Assembly (NCBI RefSeq): GCF_012952295.1
Contig: NZ_JABBCH010000001.1
Coordinates: 186,001-250,000 of the forward strand
Direction: 5' to 3'
DNA length: 64,000 nucleotides
Source of the DNA: Crystallibacter degradans
GTDB taxonomy: Bacteria > Actinomycetota > Actinomycetes > Actinomycetales > Micrococcaceae
In this document: one piece after another, positions 33,228 through 42,913 of the stretch
Numbering within the stretch: position 1 is the first letter of the stretch
Layout: the number at the start of each line of letters is the position of its first letter
Notes under the pieces: model-generated
Seen by the model: the letters and a program-made list of their open reading frames with translations, nothing else
The model's database searches: none
What the model was told of the DNA's origin: nothing
Translations under genes and position numbers: made by a program

Positions 33228-35063
33228 TCAGTAGCCCAGGAAGACCGGCACGCTCTGCCGGCCCTGCGTTCCAGGCGGAACAGGCAGCACCGAGATGTTC
33301 GGCGAGCTGCCGTTGAAGACCACCTGCGAACCGTAGACCGGATCCCCGGTGGCGCCGATCAGGAGGGCCGCCGGATCCGCACCGTTGGCCTTCGGATCCA
33401 GCGAGACGGTGCTTCCGCCCGGCACATCGACCACCCGCTCGGTGCCGAGCCGGCCGTTCGCGCTGATCGGCGTCACGCTGACCTTTGCGTTGCCTTCCGG
33501 GGCGATGAAGGAGAACCGGGAGCTGACGCCGCCGGGCACGAGGGCCAGGTGTTCGCTGCCCAACCGGTCGGTGGACGGAGCCCAGCCGAAATCGACGGGG
33601 TCGCCCTCGCCCGTGCCCCGGCTCACCCGTGCCGAAGCCACCACGGAGACGTCCGAGGTCACTTCCACCGAGTACGTTCCCTGCGGAAGCGAGTCGAGCG
33701 GGATAGCCGACACCGTTCCCGCCGCCGCGTTGAACACTCCCCCGCCGGGAAGGGCCACCTGGCCCTTCGGACCGAAAACCCGTACTTGAACCGTGGCGTC
33801 ACTGGCGCCCGGAACCACAACGTTCAGCGCAGGCGAGGCATTCTCGTACCCGGCCTGCCCGCGGATCTGCTGCGCAGTTTTTTCGTCCTGCACGGCAATC
33901 CCGGTGAGCACCTGGCTCAGGCCCGCGCCGGCCGACGGCTGCAGCAGTTCCACGCCGCCAGGGGTCAGTTCGCGCAGGATGCTCTGCTGGATGGTCCCGA
34001 CAATCGGACCGCCGGAGGAACTGACATGCACGGCCAGCGATTCCTGGTTGGCGGCCAGGCCCGCCAGCACAATGGACTTCGATTCGCCCGGGGCGATGAG
34101 CAGCCCGCGGCTGCCGGCGGCCTGGATCGGCCCTTCGGCGCCGACTAGTTCCAGGTCCACCGTGGACGCGGATTCGGTGGCGTTGTACAGGTTCAGCACG
34201 GCGCTGCTGCCCACCGTGGTGGAGGCGCCGAGCAGCCAGAAATCGTTCGATGGCGTCATGCAGTTGGCCGCGGCCAAACCGCGCAGGTCACCGTCCTCGG
34301 CGGTGTAGGTCATGGTCGCCCCCGCCTGCGGGTGCTGCTGCCCCATCGGCTCCACCGTCAGCACGGTAGCCGCGGAAGTGTCCTGGCTCGGCACCACTTC
34401 GGCCAGGACCTTGGTCTCCCCCGCTTCGCTTCGGCCGGTGCTGCCGGCCTCACCGGTGAACTCCGCGATTTCGCGCAGCGGAGAGTCGGAGCCGAGTTCA
34501 TACAGTGCGCTGCCCGGCACCGTTCCGCCCAAATCACTAAGTACGACGGCGCGTGCCCGGGTTTCCGCCGTCGTGGAGAGAGGGCTGAACTCGGGATCCA
34601 CCTCTTCGGCCGAGCTGTCCAGGAGTTTCAACGGCTCGGGGCAGACGCCGGTGTACTCGCCCGCCGGAACGGCAGCCGAAACCGGCGGCAGTTCGGCGGC
34701 AGCCCGCGGCGGCTGCATGACGCTGCCGGCTACGACGCCACCGGTGCCGAGAACGAGGATGCCCAGCCCGGCGGCAAGGCCAACCAGGCGGCCGTTCTTC
34801 TTCCCGACTGCAGGATTGTCTTCCCGGCTGTCCGGGCGCGGCGTTGCGTCCGCCGTCGTACCGGCAGCGGGAGCCGCAGCCTTCTTGGTTGCCGGGGACG
34901 AATTTGCAGCCGATGACTTTGCTGCCGCGGCTGCTTCAGCCTTGGCAGCCCTCGCCGCGCGGCGTCCCTTGCGGGTCCCGCGTTTGGCCTTGCCGGGCAC
35001 AGCGTCCTGCGGATCCGCAGGGGCGGAGTGCTCGTCGGGCTGGTTGTCAGGTGTGTCTGCCAT
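33228..35063 (-). CDS. DUF5719-family membrane-anchored surface protein
   Basis: A 611-residue protein of the actinobacterial DUF5719 family. A cytoplasmic Ala/Lys-rich region (about 1-85) is followed by one membrane helix (LVGLAAGLGILVLGTGGVVAG) and a large extracytoplasmic region of predicted beta-sandwich repeats. Its function is unknown, but it is constantly linked to the large glycosyltransferase upstream, suggesting a joint role in cell-envelope glycan assembly. ATG 35063, after GGAAGGAACC, is 2 bp beyond the glycosyltransferase stop, so translation is probably coupled. Earlier in-frame starts would run deep into that gene and are rejected. Confidence 0.87.
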   Translation of the reverse strand: MADTPDNQPDEHSAPADPQDAVPGKAKRGTRKGRRAARAAKAEAAAAAKSSAANSSPATKKAAAPAAGTTADATPRPDSREDNPAVGKKNGRLVGLAAGLGILVLGTGGVVAGSVMQPPRAAAELPPVSAAVPAGEYTGVCPEPLKLLDSSAEEVDPEFSPLSTTAETRARAVVLSDLGGTVPGSALYELGSDSPLREIAEFTGEAGSTGRSEAGETKVLAEVVPSQDTSAATVLTVEPMGQQHPQAGATMTYTAEDGDLRGLAAANCMTPSNDFWLLGASTTVGSSAVLNLYNATESASTVDLELVGAEGPIQAAGSRGLLIAPGESKSIVLAGLAANQESLAVHVSSSGGPIVGTIQQSILRELTPGGVELLQPSAGAGLSQVLTGIAVQDEKTAQQIRGQAGYENASPALNVVVPGASDATVQVRVFGPKGQVALPGGGVFNAAAGTVSAIPLDSLPQGTYSVEVTSDVSVVASARVSRGTGEGDPVDFGWAPSTDRLGSEHLALVPGGVSSRFSFIAPEGNAKVSVTPISANGRLGTERVVDVPGGSTVSLDPKANGADPAALLIGATGDPVYGSQVVFNGSSPNISVLPVPPGTQGRQSVPVFLGY

Positions 35064-35065
35064 GG

Positions 35066-38000
35066 CTACGGTTCCTTCCCTGCCGTGGCAGGTGCCGCGT
35101 CGGCGTGGTGACTGTCGGCGCGGTCGATCTCGTGTGCGGCGATCCGCAGTTCTTCGGGGCTGCTGTCCGTGCCGGTGGTTCTGATGTGGTCGACCCGCCG
35201 GGGCACGAAGCGCTGCCGGGACGGGATCGGGATGGCCAGCAGGACGGTGATGCCGAGGAAGATGATCTGCACAATGGCTACCCAAATGCCCCACGGGTTG
35301 GTGTAGCTGATCCGCAGTTCGCCGCCGGTTTCGGGCACCTTGAACGCCTGCGCCCAGCCGTTCTCTGCCTGCTCGAGCGGCTGGCCGTTAAGGGTTGCAG
35401 TCCAGCCCGGGTTCATCCGTTCGGCCAGGACCACCATGCGTCCGGCATTGCCTTCGGGAATGGTGGTTCCGGCGCTGGTCCAGGAAGACGGCACCGTCTG
35501 CAGCAGCGCTCCCGTACTGTCGATCACGCGCACGCGGCTGGTCAGCGTGCTGCTGGTGTCGTCTTCGCCGCTCCGGTCCGGAACTACGCGCCACAGCCAG
35601 CCCGAATCCGTGCGTCCCACGGCGCTGAGCCCGGGCACGGCGTCGATCCTGTTGGCCAGCAGTTCGGCGGAGCTGTCCGTCTGCTGCAGCACCACGAAGC
35701 CGACGCCGAGCCGTGCCAGTTCCTCCCGCGGATCCACTCCGGTGCCGGCGGCGATCACGGCGACCGCGTTCCGTGCGGCCGCGGTGGCGTCGTCGTCCTC
35801 CCGCCGTTCAGCGTCGAAGAGGCCACCGGTAATGGACCGGGCCGCGTAGATCGGGGACAGCTGATCCATGGTGGTCCCGCCGCTGTGCATCACGGCGGCG
35901 CTGATCGAACCGCTCTCGCTGCTCAGCACCAGCGAGCGGGTGCGTTCGGGCCCGGTACCCCGGTCCGTGGCCGTGGCCGGAAGGATCCGCGCCTGGCCCG
36001 GCTCGAGCTGCATTTCAGCGCCGAAGTCGGTCAGGGCGCGCCCTTCGGCGGCAACGGTTTCCTCGGCGATCAGCTGCGGCAGGAGCCAGTGCGCCAGATT
36101 CAGCACCGGGCCGGCAGCCAGAACAACGACGGCGGCAACGGCTATGGCGCGGAAGGCACCTTTGCGTTCCTTCCGCGGCTCGTTCAGGGTGTGCAGGCGC
36201 TGCACGCCGCTGTCCCCGCCGACCAGGGCCGCGGCCAGGAGCAGGAACAGCGCCAGCGAAACGAACGGGCCGGTGAACGCAGGCACCATGGCACCCGGGG
36301 CGATTGCGGTGGCGATCATGGCGGAGACCCAGCTGGCGGCCAGAGTCACGATCGCGCCCAGCCAGGACAACCTGGCAACGCCGGCGCTGCTGCCGGGCAG
36401 CAGCACGCCGACGGCGGCCAGCACCAGCATCGGCACGCCGGTGAGCAGTGCGAAGACCAGTGCCCATGGGCCTTGGCCCAGCGACTCGAGGAAGCCGAAG
36501 GCACTCAGACCGGCGAAGGTGTCGAACGCCACGGGGAAGCCCATGATCTGCTGCCAGAGCGGGGCGCCGTCGAAGGACAGCGGCACGCCCGGGTCGCCGA
36601 GCAGTGCCCGAGGGTTGTCCATCGAAGTCAGGAGCATCGGCAGGGCGAGTACCAGGGGCGGCACCAGCGACCACCACACGGTTTTGGCGCGCCGGCCGCG
36701 CTTGAGGCAAATAATGCCGACGAAAATGATAAAGACCGGCAGCAGTGCCGGAGCGGAAGCGGTGATGACGGCCAGGCAGAGACCTGCGGCAGCGGCAGCG
36801 GTCCAGGATGGAATGCCGTTGATGCCCGGCTTGTGGATGACCTCGGGCCGCGGCTTGAGCGGATCCGGATTCAGCCGCTGTACCGCGGAGCCGGTTGCGC
36901 GGACCAGCCCCAGCACGGCCCACGGAATCATCAGATGGGCGATCAGCGCGCCGAGCCGGCCGGAGCCGAGGGCCACCTGGAGAACCGGCAGGCTGGCCCA
37001 GAAGAAAGCGGCCCACAAGCGCAGCGAGCGGCGCTGGGTGAAGGCACCGGCCGCCACCCACGCGGCGAGACCGGCCAGCGGCATCGCCAGCAGGATCAGG
37101 GTGAGGACCGCGGCGGAGCCGTTGCCCAGCGCGAGGATTGCCAGTACGGCCAGCACATAGCCGAACGGGTCGCCGTGGCCGGGCAGGCCCGAGCCGAGAC
37201 TGATCCACCAGGCGGAGGCGTTGTGCCAGATCTCGGCCAGATCCGCGGAGACCGGAAGCAGGGCGCCGCCGGCCAGCGCCGGAACGCCGAGGAAGCCGAA
37301 CATGCCGATGATGGACACGAGCGCCAGCACCAGGGTGGCAACCACGGCGCCGGTGCCTACCCAGGTCCGCAGCGGCGAGGCCATGGACGCGAATTCGTCC
37401 GAACCACCCGTGGGTTCGTAGCTGCCGGTGGTGTCGGTGCCCGTACCGTCCCCGAGCACATGCTCGGCGCTGACGGATTCCATCAGCGAGCGGCGGTAGG
37501 CGAAAACATCCTGCCGCTTGACCATCAGCGGCTTGATGATGCTTCTGGATGACCTGCGGGTAGCGCCGGCCTGCTTGCGCGCCTGCAGGAATTCCCGCGG
37601 CCGGAACAGGGCGGACAGCGTGGCCAGGAGTTGCCGCAGGCCGTGTCCGGGGTCCTTGGCAACGGTGCTGATAATGAAGCTGAAGAAACCGCCGAGCAGC
37701 GTACCGATCCACAGGAGGGGTAATTGCCACCACGCCGCGTGCTTGAGCCGCAGGTGGATCTGGGAGCGCCGGGCTGCCATGGCCGCAGCATGCGGGTTGC
37801 CGCGTGAGGTCGCATGCCGCATTGTCGCCGTCGGCACCACGACTACGCGGTTGCCGGCAAGCCTGTTGCGCCAGCAGAGGTCTACGTCGTCGCCGATGCC
37901 GGGCAGCGCCGGGTCGAACCCTCCCAGTTCCTCGAACGCATCGCGGCGGATGAGCATGCCCGCGGAGTTCACGGCGAAGAAGTCGCTGCGGCCGTTGTAC

Positions 38001-38692
38001 TGGCCCTGGTCCATCTCGTCCAGGTCGATCATGGTCAGCCGTTCGGCGCCGCGCGTTACCGTCAGCCCGACGTCGATCAGCTTGCGCGGACTCTCCCAGT
38101 CCACCTGCTTGCAGCCGGCGATGGTCACCGACGGCGCGGTCTCCACGGCGAGCAGCAGTTCTTCCAGCGCATCCGGTTCCGGCGCGGAGTCATCATGCAG
38201 CAGCCACACCCATTCCTGCACGCGGCCGCCGGCAGCAGCCATGGCCGCGGGAGCGGTAGCGCCGGAAGCGGTTGGGCGTGTAGCGGCGCCGCCGGCAGTC
38301 CCCGCCGCAGCATGGGAATCCCCCCGGCCTGTGGCGGCCGGGCGGGAAGCCTCGGCCAACTCGTCCGCCTGGCCCGAAGCCGGGGACGGAACGGAGAGGG
38401 CAGGCGCAACGGAGGTCGGCACGCCGTCGTCGTTCTTCTGGTTCTTGAGCTCGTCCAGGGCAACGCGCACCGCCGTGCCGAATCCGGCCCGCGCAGAGGT
38501 CTTGACCACGGGACTGCCCGCCGGCAAGGTCTGTTCCAGAAGCGAAACCGAGGTGTCGGTGGAGCCGGTGTCCACGCCAATATGGAAGTCAGCCGGCCGG
38601 GTTTGCGCGTTGAGGGCAGCGAGCGTCTCGGACAGGTATTCGGCGCCGTTGTGGGCGACTACAACGGCGGTAACGCGAACTTGCTGGTGAAT
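35066..38692 (-). CDS. Large family 2 glycosyltransferase with multi-pass membrane domain
   Basis: A protein of about 1,200 residues: an N-terminal GT-A domain (VRVTAVVVAHNGAEYLSETL, the WVWLLHDDSAPEPDALEEL metal-binding pair, and GGFDPALPGIGDDVDLCWRN), then about 12 membrane helices and an extracytoplasmic C-terminal domain. It likely builds an envelope glycan with the DUF5719 protein. The first standard start in the family frame is GTG 38575, but that would cut the first strand of the GT fold. The homologous reading begins at ATT 38692, overlapping the whiB stop as TAATT, where TAATG would be usual. I therefore annotate the longer form with an unusual start. The N-terminal domain also has a Pro/Ala-rich insertion with NQKNDDGVPTS. 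Confidence 0.85.
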   Translation of the reverse strand: MHQQVRVTAVVVAHNGAEYLSETLAALNAQTRPADFHIGVDTGSTDTSVSLLEQTLPAGSPVVKTSARAGFGTAVRVALDELKNQKNDDGVPTSVAPALSVPSPASGQADELAEASRPAATGRGDSHAAAGTAGGAATRPTASGATAPAAMAAAGGRVQEWVWLLHDDSAPEPDALEELLLAVETAPSVTIAGCKQVDWESPRKLIDVGLTVTRGAERLTMIDLDEMDQGQYNGRSDFFAVNSAGMLIRRDAFEELGGFDPALPGIGDDVDLCWRNRLAGNRVVVVPTATMRHATSRGNPHAAAMAARRSQIHLRLKHAAWWQLPLLWIGTLLGGFFSFIISTVAKDPGHGLRQLLATLSALFRPREFLQARKQAGATRRSSRSIIKPLMVKRQDVFAYRRSLMESVSAEHVLGDGTGTDTTGSYEPTGGSDEFASMASPLRTWVGTGAVVATLVLALVSIIGMFGFLGVPALAGGALLPVSADLAEIWHNASAWWISLGSGLPGHGDPFGYVLAVLAILALGNGSAAVLTLILLAMPLAGLAAWVAAGAFTQRRSLRLWAAFFWASLPVLQVALGSGRLGALIAHLMIPWAVLGLVRATGSAVQRLNPDPLKPRPEVIHKPGINGIPSWTAAAAAGLCLAVITASAPALLPVFIIFVGIICLKRGRRAKTVWWSLVPPLVLALPMLLTSMDNPRALLGDPGVPLSFDGAPLWQQIMGFPVAFDTFAGLSAFGFLESLGQGPWALVFALLTGVPMLVLAAVGVLLPGSSAGVARLSWLGAIVTLAASWVSAMIATAIAPGAMVPAFTGPFVSLALFLLLAAALVGGDSGVQRLHTLNEPRKERKGAFRAIAVAAVVVLAAGPVLNLAHWLLPQLIAEETVAAEGRALTDFGAEMQLEPGQARILPATATDRGTGPERTRSLVLSSESGSISAAVMHSGGTTMDQLSPIYAARSITGGLFDAERREDDDATAAARNAVAVIAAGTGVDPREELARLGVGFVVLQQTDSSAELLANRIDAVPGLSAVGRTDSGWLWRVVPDRSGEDDTSSTLTSRVRVIDSTGALLQTVPSSWTSAGTTIPEGNAGRMVVLAERMNPGWTATLNGQPLEQAENGWAQAFKVPETGGELRISYTNPWGIWVAIVQIIFLGITVLLAIPIPSRQRFVPRRVDHIRTTGTDSSPEELRIAAHEIDRADSHHADAAPATAGKEP

Positions 38693-39246
38693 TAGACTGC
38701 CCGCTTCCTCAGGCGTCGGCGCTCGCGCTCCGAAAGACCGCCCCAGATTCCAAAGCGTTCGTCATTGGCCAGGGCATACTCCAGGCACTGGGCGCGCACG
38801 GTGCACGCTCCGCAGACCTTCTTGGCATCCCGGGTTGAGCCGCCCTTTTCGGGGAAGAACGCCTCCGGGTCCGTCTGGGCGCACAAGGCATCCGCCTGCC
38901 AGCCCAGCTCGCCCTCATCGTCAAAGTCCGAACCGAATCCGGGCAGACCGATCCAGACGGGCTGTTCCTTCGGCGGCGCGACCTCATGCAGCATGCGCGG
39001 CGCGGCCACTTCGTGTGTTTCGTCGGCCTGCAGATCCTCGACATCGGCAGCAAGTGCCTGATGCGCGGCGAGGAATGCGGTGGCCTGGTTTTCCAGAGAC
39101 TGCTGGCTTGTTTCGTGGTAGCGCTCTGCGGCTGCGGGATCAGCCGGATCCACATACCAGTCCGCTGGTACGCCGCGGGAACCGTACCGGATTGAAGCCT
39201 GTGCCTCTAATTCCGTACGGTCCGTTATACGCTCTGCCTGCCCCAT
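38692..39246 (-). CDS. whiB2: WhiB-family iron-sulfur transcriptional regulator (WhiB2-like)
   Basis: A 184-residue regulator. The C-terminal 75 residues are the WhiB domain, with four cysteines in ALCAQTDPEAFFPEKGGSTR, KKVCGACTVRAQCLEYAL, which bind a [4Fe-4S] cluster, followed by the turn FGIWGGLSERERRRLRKRAV. WhiB2/WhmD controls septation in mycobacteria, and the position beside the glycosyltransferase fits whiB2 (Rv3260c). The N-terminal 100 residues are acidic and variable. The start is ATG 39246 with GGGAGGG upstream; a longer in-frame reading to 39369 is not needed. The stop overlaps the next gene's start by one base. Confidence 0.9.
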   Translation of the reverse strand: MGQAERITDRTELEAQASIRYGSRGVPADWYVDPADPAAAERYHETSQQSLENQATAFLAAHQALAADVEDLQADETHEVAAPRMLHEVAPPKEQPVWIGLPGFGSDFDDEGELGWQADALCAQTDPEAFFPEKGGSTRDAKKVCGACTVRAQCLEYALANDERFGIWGGLSERERRRLRKRAV

Positions 39247-39644
39247 GAGCCCTCCCGGTGTCGTTGTCCCAGCGTGTGCCAGAAATGCAATGGCCTGAAC
39301 AGCCGCTGCGTCTTCATTGCTGTTACAAATCCGATACCTAATTACATTGGTGTAAGTCGTGCAAGTCAAGCCAAAGCGGGAATCTTATCGACTCCGACGG
39401 CAAAAAAGCGTGTACGCCACGCCCGAAAGCGTGGGTGGGTTTGCCCGGCGCGCCGGAAGGCCCGTCAGCTCAAGGAATACGCAAGCTGCAGCCCAATTTA
39501 CTACTCGTGGCTTGTGGTGTCAGCGGGGCGGATGTGATTTGTGGAAAGCGGGCGGTGAAGCAGTCCCGCCCCGATGCCCGCTCGAGTGCCTGCGGATACG
39601 CTGGAAGCAAGCCCAACCGCACCTACCCACCTTCAGGAGCACCC
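39247..39644. other. Long divergent regulatory region of whiB2
   Basis: About 400 bp without a supported gene between whiB2 and the TIGR03089 gene. It contains the palindrome TTACATTGGTGTAA at 39342-39355 and a hairpin CCACGC/GCGTGG at 39417-39434. Long untranslated leaders are common for whiB2-type genes, so much of it may be leader RNA. Confidence 0.5.
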
Positions 39645-40346
39645 GTGCATTCAGTGAGCACCATCGACCAACTGCTGGCAGTCCTGCGCCCGGACTCCTC
39701 CCCCGCGCTCATCTGGTACGGCCCGGATGGCGAACGAGTGGAGCTCTCCGGCCGGGTGCTGGACAACTGGGTTGCGAAGACGGCGAACCTGCTCTCGGAG
39801 GAACTGGACGCCGAGCCCGGGACGGTCATCCGGCTGGCCATGCCGCCGCATTGGCGGTCCGTGGTGTGGGCGCTGGCCGGCTGGCAGACCGGCGCCACGC
39901 TGACCGTGGACGCAGCCGGAGACGGCGGCACGGAGCCCGACGTCGTCGTAAGCAATGAGTTGGACCGGCTGGGCGGCGGCCCGGCGTACCAGGTTGCTGT
40001 GGCCGAGGGCGCGCTGGCGCTGGGCTGGCCGGGTGCGCTGCCCGAGGGCGTGCTGGATTACGCGGCCGAAGTGCGTTCCTACGGCGACGTGTTTATGGGG
40101 ATGGGCTCGGCCGAGAACTCGGCAACGGCCTTGGAGTACGACGGCGGCTCGCTCACCTTTGATGCGCTGCTGCACCGCGAGCCTGTCAGCCGCAACATCC
40201 TGATTCCCACGAAGTCGGACTGGTTCACCACCTTGACCGAGGCCGTGGCCACCTGGCTCGGCGGCGGAACCGTGGTGCTGTGCCACCAGTCGGTGCACGA
40301 CACGGCGAAGCTGGTGGCCAACGAACGGATCACCGAGCAGCTCTAG
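39645..40346 (+). CDS. TIGR03089-family protein
   Basis: A 233-residue protein of the actinobacterial TIGR03089 family, a shortened relative of AMP-forming ligases. It retains regions like the N-terminal part of these enzymes (LAMPPHWRSVVWALAGWQTG, then FTTLTEAVATWLGGGTVVLC) but lacks the C-terminal catalytic domain and the SGTTG loop. Its function is unknown. GTG 39645 is preceded by AGGAG (39635-39639). It is divergent from whiB2 and overlaps the GtrA stop by 4 bp in convergent orientation. Confidence 0.85.
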   Translation: MHSVSTIDQLLAVLRPDSSPALIWYGPDGERVELSGRVLDNWVAKTANLLSEELDAEPGTVIRLAMPPHWRSVVWALAGWQTGATLTVDAAGDGGTEPDVVVSNELDRLGGGPAYQVAVAEGALALGWPGALPEGVLDYAAEVRSYGDVFMGMGSAENSATALEYDGGSLTFDALLHREPVSRNILIPTKSDWFTTLTEAVATWLGGGTVVLCHQSVHDTAKLVANERITEQL

Positions 40347-41038
40347 ATCGGCGGCTGGGGGCGCCGGGGGCCGGGGCCGGCCACGTGTCCATCGCGGGCC
40401 TGGCTGTCGCGTGACTGATCGTCAGAGCTGAATCCGCGACGCTCATTCTCGCTTGGGCTGATTCCACCGGTCGCGGTTCCGCCGCCTGCAGCTCCGCCGT
40501 GCCCGCGGCCGCCGCGTTCTTCAACGCGGTCATGCCCTGCACCGGCATGCTCGTGCTCGAAGATCTCGTGGTCGTGCGCAAACTCCGGCTCGGCATCCAG
40601 TTCGGCATTGAAGACCAAGAAGCGGTAGGCAAAGAAGCGCATGACCGTGGCGACCACGGTGCCGAAGATGCCGGCGATGAGCAGCTCGGTACGGCCTTCG
40701 ATGTCCAGCGGGTACTTGGCGATCCAGACACACCCGGCCGAAATGAGCATGCCGATGACGTTAATCACTACAAACATGATCAGTTCGCGGACGGGGTTGG
40801 GCTGGCGCCGGTCGCGGAACGTCCAGTAGCGGTTGGCCACCCAGGAAAACAGTGTGGCCACCGACGCCGAAACCAGGCGCGCCTTGACCTCGCTGTCCGA
40901 CATGGGGCCGTTGATCAGCCACCAGTAGAGGCCGTTGTCGATGACGAAAGCCACGCCGCCGACGGTCCCGAACTTCGCCACCTCCCGCCAGAACAGGGAG
41001 ATCAGGCCCCGGATGCGGTCGGCGATCGTTATCTGCAT
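40343..41038 (-). CDS. GtrA-family membrane protein
   Basis: A four-helix GtrA-type protein, 231 residues. FGTVGGVAFVIDNGLYWWLI, FSWVANRYWTFRDRRQPNPV and ATVMRFFAYRFLVFNAELDA are the family signatures. GtrA proteins are thought to flip polyprenyl-linked sugars, consistent with the surrounding envelope genes. Unusually, the last 80 residues are a hydrophilic tail rich in His, Glu and Gly (FAHDHEIFEHEHAGAGHDRV). The start is ATG 41038; a TTG at 41065 lacks a ribosome-binding site. It diverges from purK, as in Rv3277/Rv3276c. Confidence 0.87.
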   Translation of the reverse strand: MQITIADRIRGLISLFWREVAKFGTVGGVAFVIDNGLYWWLINGPMSDSEVKARLVSASVATLFSWVANRYWTFRDRRQPNPVRELIMFVVINVIGMLISAGCVWIAKYPLDIEGRTELLIAGIFGTVVATVMRFFAYRFLVFNAELDAEPEFAHDHEIFEHEHAGAGHDRVEERGGRGHGGAAGGGTATGGISPSENERRGFSSDDQSRDSQARDGHVAGPGPRRPQPPI

Positions 41039-41210
41039 GAGCTTCAGCGGGATCCTTTTCCTCAACGGGCAGCACCGGATGGCACCGAGGCCCCATTCTA
41101 AGTCGGGCGGCTGAATGTTTCCTAGGACATCGGGCCGGGTCAGCGAAGGTTAGCAGTGCCGCACGGCCGGGGATAGGGCTATCGGGGATGTGGTTCGGTA
41201 CGCTAACTAC

Positions 41211-42404
41211 GTGACTTTCCCAGTAATTGGCGTTGTTGGCGGCGGCCAGCTAGCCCGCATGATGGCCCCCTGTGCAGTAGCCCTTGGCTTCGAACTCCGT
41301 GTCCTGGCCGAGGCAGAAGACGTCTCCGCGGTCGCGGCCGTGGCCAACGCTCCGGTCGGCGACTACAAGGATCTGGACACGCTGCGCCAGTTCGCCCAGG
41401 GCCTGGATGTGATGACCTTCGACCACGAACACGTCCCCACCGAGCACCTGCAAACCCTGATCGGCGAGGGTGTCAATGTCCAGCCGCAACCGGATGCCCT
41501 GATCCACGCACAGGACAAGCTCATCATGCGCGGCGTCGTCGAAAAGCTCGGCCTGCCCAACCCGGCCTGGGCAGCGGTTTCCACCGTCGAGGAGCTGGTC
41601 GCGTTCGGCGAGCAGACGGGCTGGCCTGTGGTGCTCAAGACTCCGCGCGGCGGCTATGACGGCAAGGGCGTGCGCATGATTGACGACGCCGGCGCTGCCG
41701 CGGCTGCCGCTGACTGGTTCACCGGGACACCGCTGCTGGCCGAGGACAAGGTGGACTTCAGCCGCGAGCTCTCCGCGCTGGTGGCACGCACGCCTTCCGG
41801 CGAAGCCAAGGCCTGGCCGGTGGCCCACACCATCCAGGTGGACGGCGTCTGCGACGAGGTCATCGCCCCGGCCCAGGAACTTTCCGCCGAGGTGGCCGAG
41901 GCCGCCCAGCAGGCCGCGCTGCGCCTCGCCGAGGAGCTCGGCGTCACCGGCGTGATGGCCGCCGAACTGTTCGAGACCCCCGGCCAGGGCCAGGGCTTCG
42001 TCATCAACGAGCTGGCCATGCGCCCGCACAACACCGGCCACTGGACGATGGACGGCTGCGTGACCAGCCAGTTCGAGCAGCACCTGCGCGCGGTCCTGGA
42101 CCTGCCGCTGGGCGATACGGCGGCACTGGGCGCCGTCGTCGTTATGAAGAATTACCTGGGCGGAGCCAACACGGATCTGTTCGGCGCCTACCCGCAGGCG
42201 CTGGCGGCCGAACCGGACGTCAAGGTCCACGGCTACGGCAAGTCGGTGCGTCCGGGCCGCAAAATCGGACATGTTAATGTGGTGGGCCGGCACGCTTCGG
42301 ACGTAGACGTGCTGCGCACCAAGGCCGCAAGGGTGGCCGCGATCATCCGCGACGGGGTAGACCCGCAGCGCGCCGGGGCAGACCCGCAGGAAGGCAACTT
42401 ATGA
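41211..42404 (+). CDS. purK: N5-carboxyaminoimidazole ribonucleotide synthase
   Basis: ATP-grasp enzyme of purine synthesis that makes N5-CAIR from AIR, bicarbonate and ATP. The 397-residue protein starts [20 protein letters not shown], then has [34 protein letters not shown], the ATP-binding [15 protein letters not shown] and the substrate-site [20 protein letters not shown] 41211 agrees with the family N-terminus, while the in-frame ATG... at 41190 adds seven unconserved residues. Its stop overlaps the purE start (ATGA), so purK, purE and the LCP gene form a coupled operon. Confidence 0.96.
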   Translation: MTFPVIGVVGGGQLARMMAPCAVALGFELRVLAEAEDVSAVAAVANAPVGDYKDLDTLRQFAQGLDVMTFDHEHVPTEHLQTLIGEGVNVQPQPDALIHAQDKLIMRGVVEKLGLPNPAWAAVSTVEELVAFGEQTGWPVVLKTPRGGYDGKGVRMIDDAGAAAAAADWFTGTPLLAEDKVDFSRELSALVARTPSGEAKAWPVAHTIQVDGVCDEVIAPAQELSAEVAEAAQQAALRLAEELGVTGVMAAELFETPGQGQGFVINELAMRPHNTGHWTMDGCVTSQFEQHLRAVLDLPLGDTAALGAVVVMKNYLGGANTDLFGAYPQALAAEPDVKVHGYGKSVRPGRKIGHVNVVGRHASDVDVLRTKAARVAAIIRDGVDPQRAGADPQEGNL

Positions 42405-42913
42405 GCGAAAACCCGATTGTCGGCGTCGTAATGGGCTCCGATTCGGACTGGCCCGTCATGCAGGCTGCAGCCGCGGCGCTGGAAGAATTCGGCATCCCGT
42501 ACGAGGCCGATGTGGTCTCCGCGCACCGCATGCCCGAGGACATGATCCGCTACGGCAAGGAGGCCCAGGGCCGCGGGCTGCGCGCTATCATCGCCGGGGC
42601 CGGGGGCGCCGCGCACCTGCCGGGCATGCTGGCATCGGTCACTACGCTGCCGGTCATCGGTGTCCCGGTGCCGCTGAAGATGCTGGACGGCATGGATTCG
42701 CTGCTGTCCATCGTGCAGATGCCCGCCGGCGTTCCCGTGGCCACGGTCTCGATCGGCGGTGCCCGCAACGCCGGGCTGCTGGCGGTCCGGATGCTGGCCG
42801 CCGGAACCGATGACCTTGCCGCCCGGCTGCAGCCGCAGCTGGCCGACTTCGCCGCTGAGCTGCGCCAAAGCGCGTACGACAAGGGTGAAGCCCTGCGGGC
42901 AAAATTGTCATGA
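42401..42913 (+). CDS. purE: N5-carboxyaminoimidazole ribonucleotide mutase
   Basis: Class I PurE, which moves the carboxyl of N5-CAIR to give CAIR in purine synthesis. The 170-residue protein has [52 protein letters not shown] and [20 protein letters not shown], all active-site segments of bacterial PurE. It overlaps purK upstream and the LCP gene downstream by four bases each, in both cases as ATGA. Confidence 0.97.
   Translation: MSENPIVGVVMGSDSDWPVMQAAAAALEEFGIPYEADVVSAHRMPEDMIRYGKEAQGRGLRAIIAGAGGAAHLPGMLASVTTLPVIGVPVPLKMLDGMDSLLSIVQMPAGVPVATVSIGGARNAGLLAVRMLAAGTDDLAARLQPQLADFAAELRQSAYDKGEALRAKLS

Noticed and set aside
34844-37552. 902-codon open frame on the plus strand
   Set aside because: Antisense to the DUF5719 and glycosyltransferase genes. 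The translation is a Gly/Arg/Gln-rich string with no family signature.
39247-39644. Coding region upstream of whiB2 and the TIGR03089 gene
   Set aside because: In-frame extensions exist on both strands, but they are not family-like; clear ribosome-binding sites mark the inner starts.
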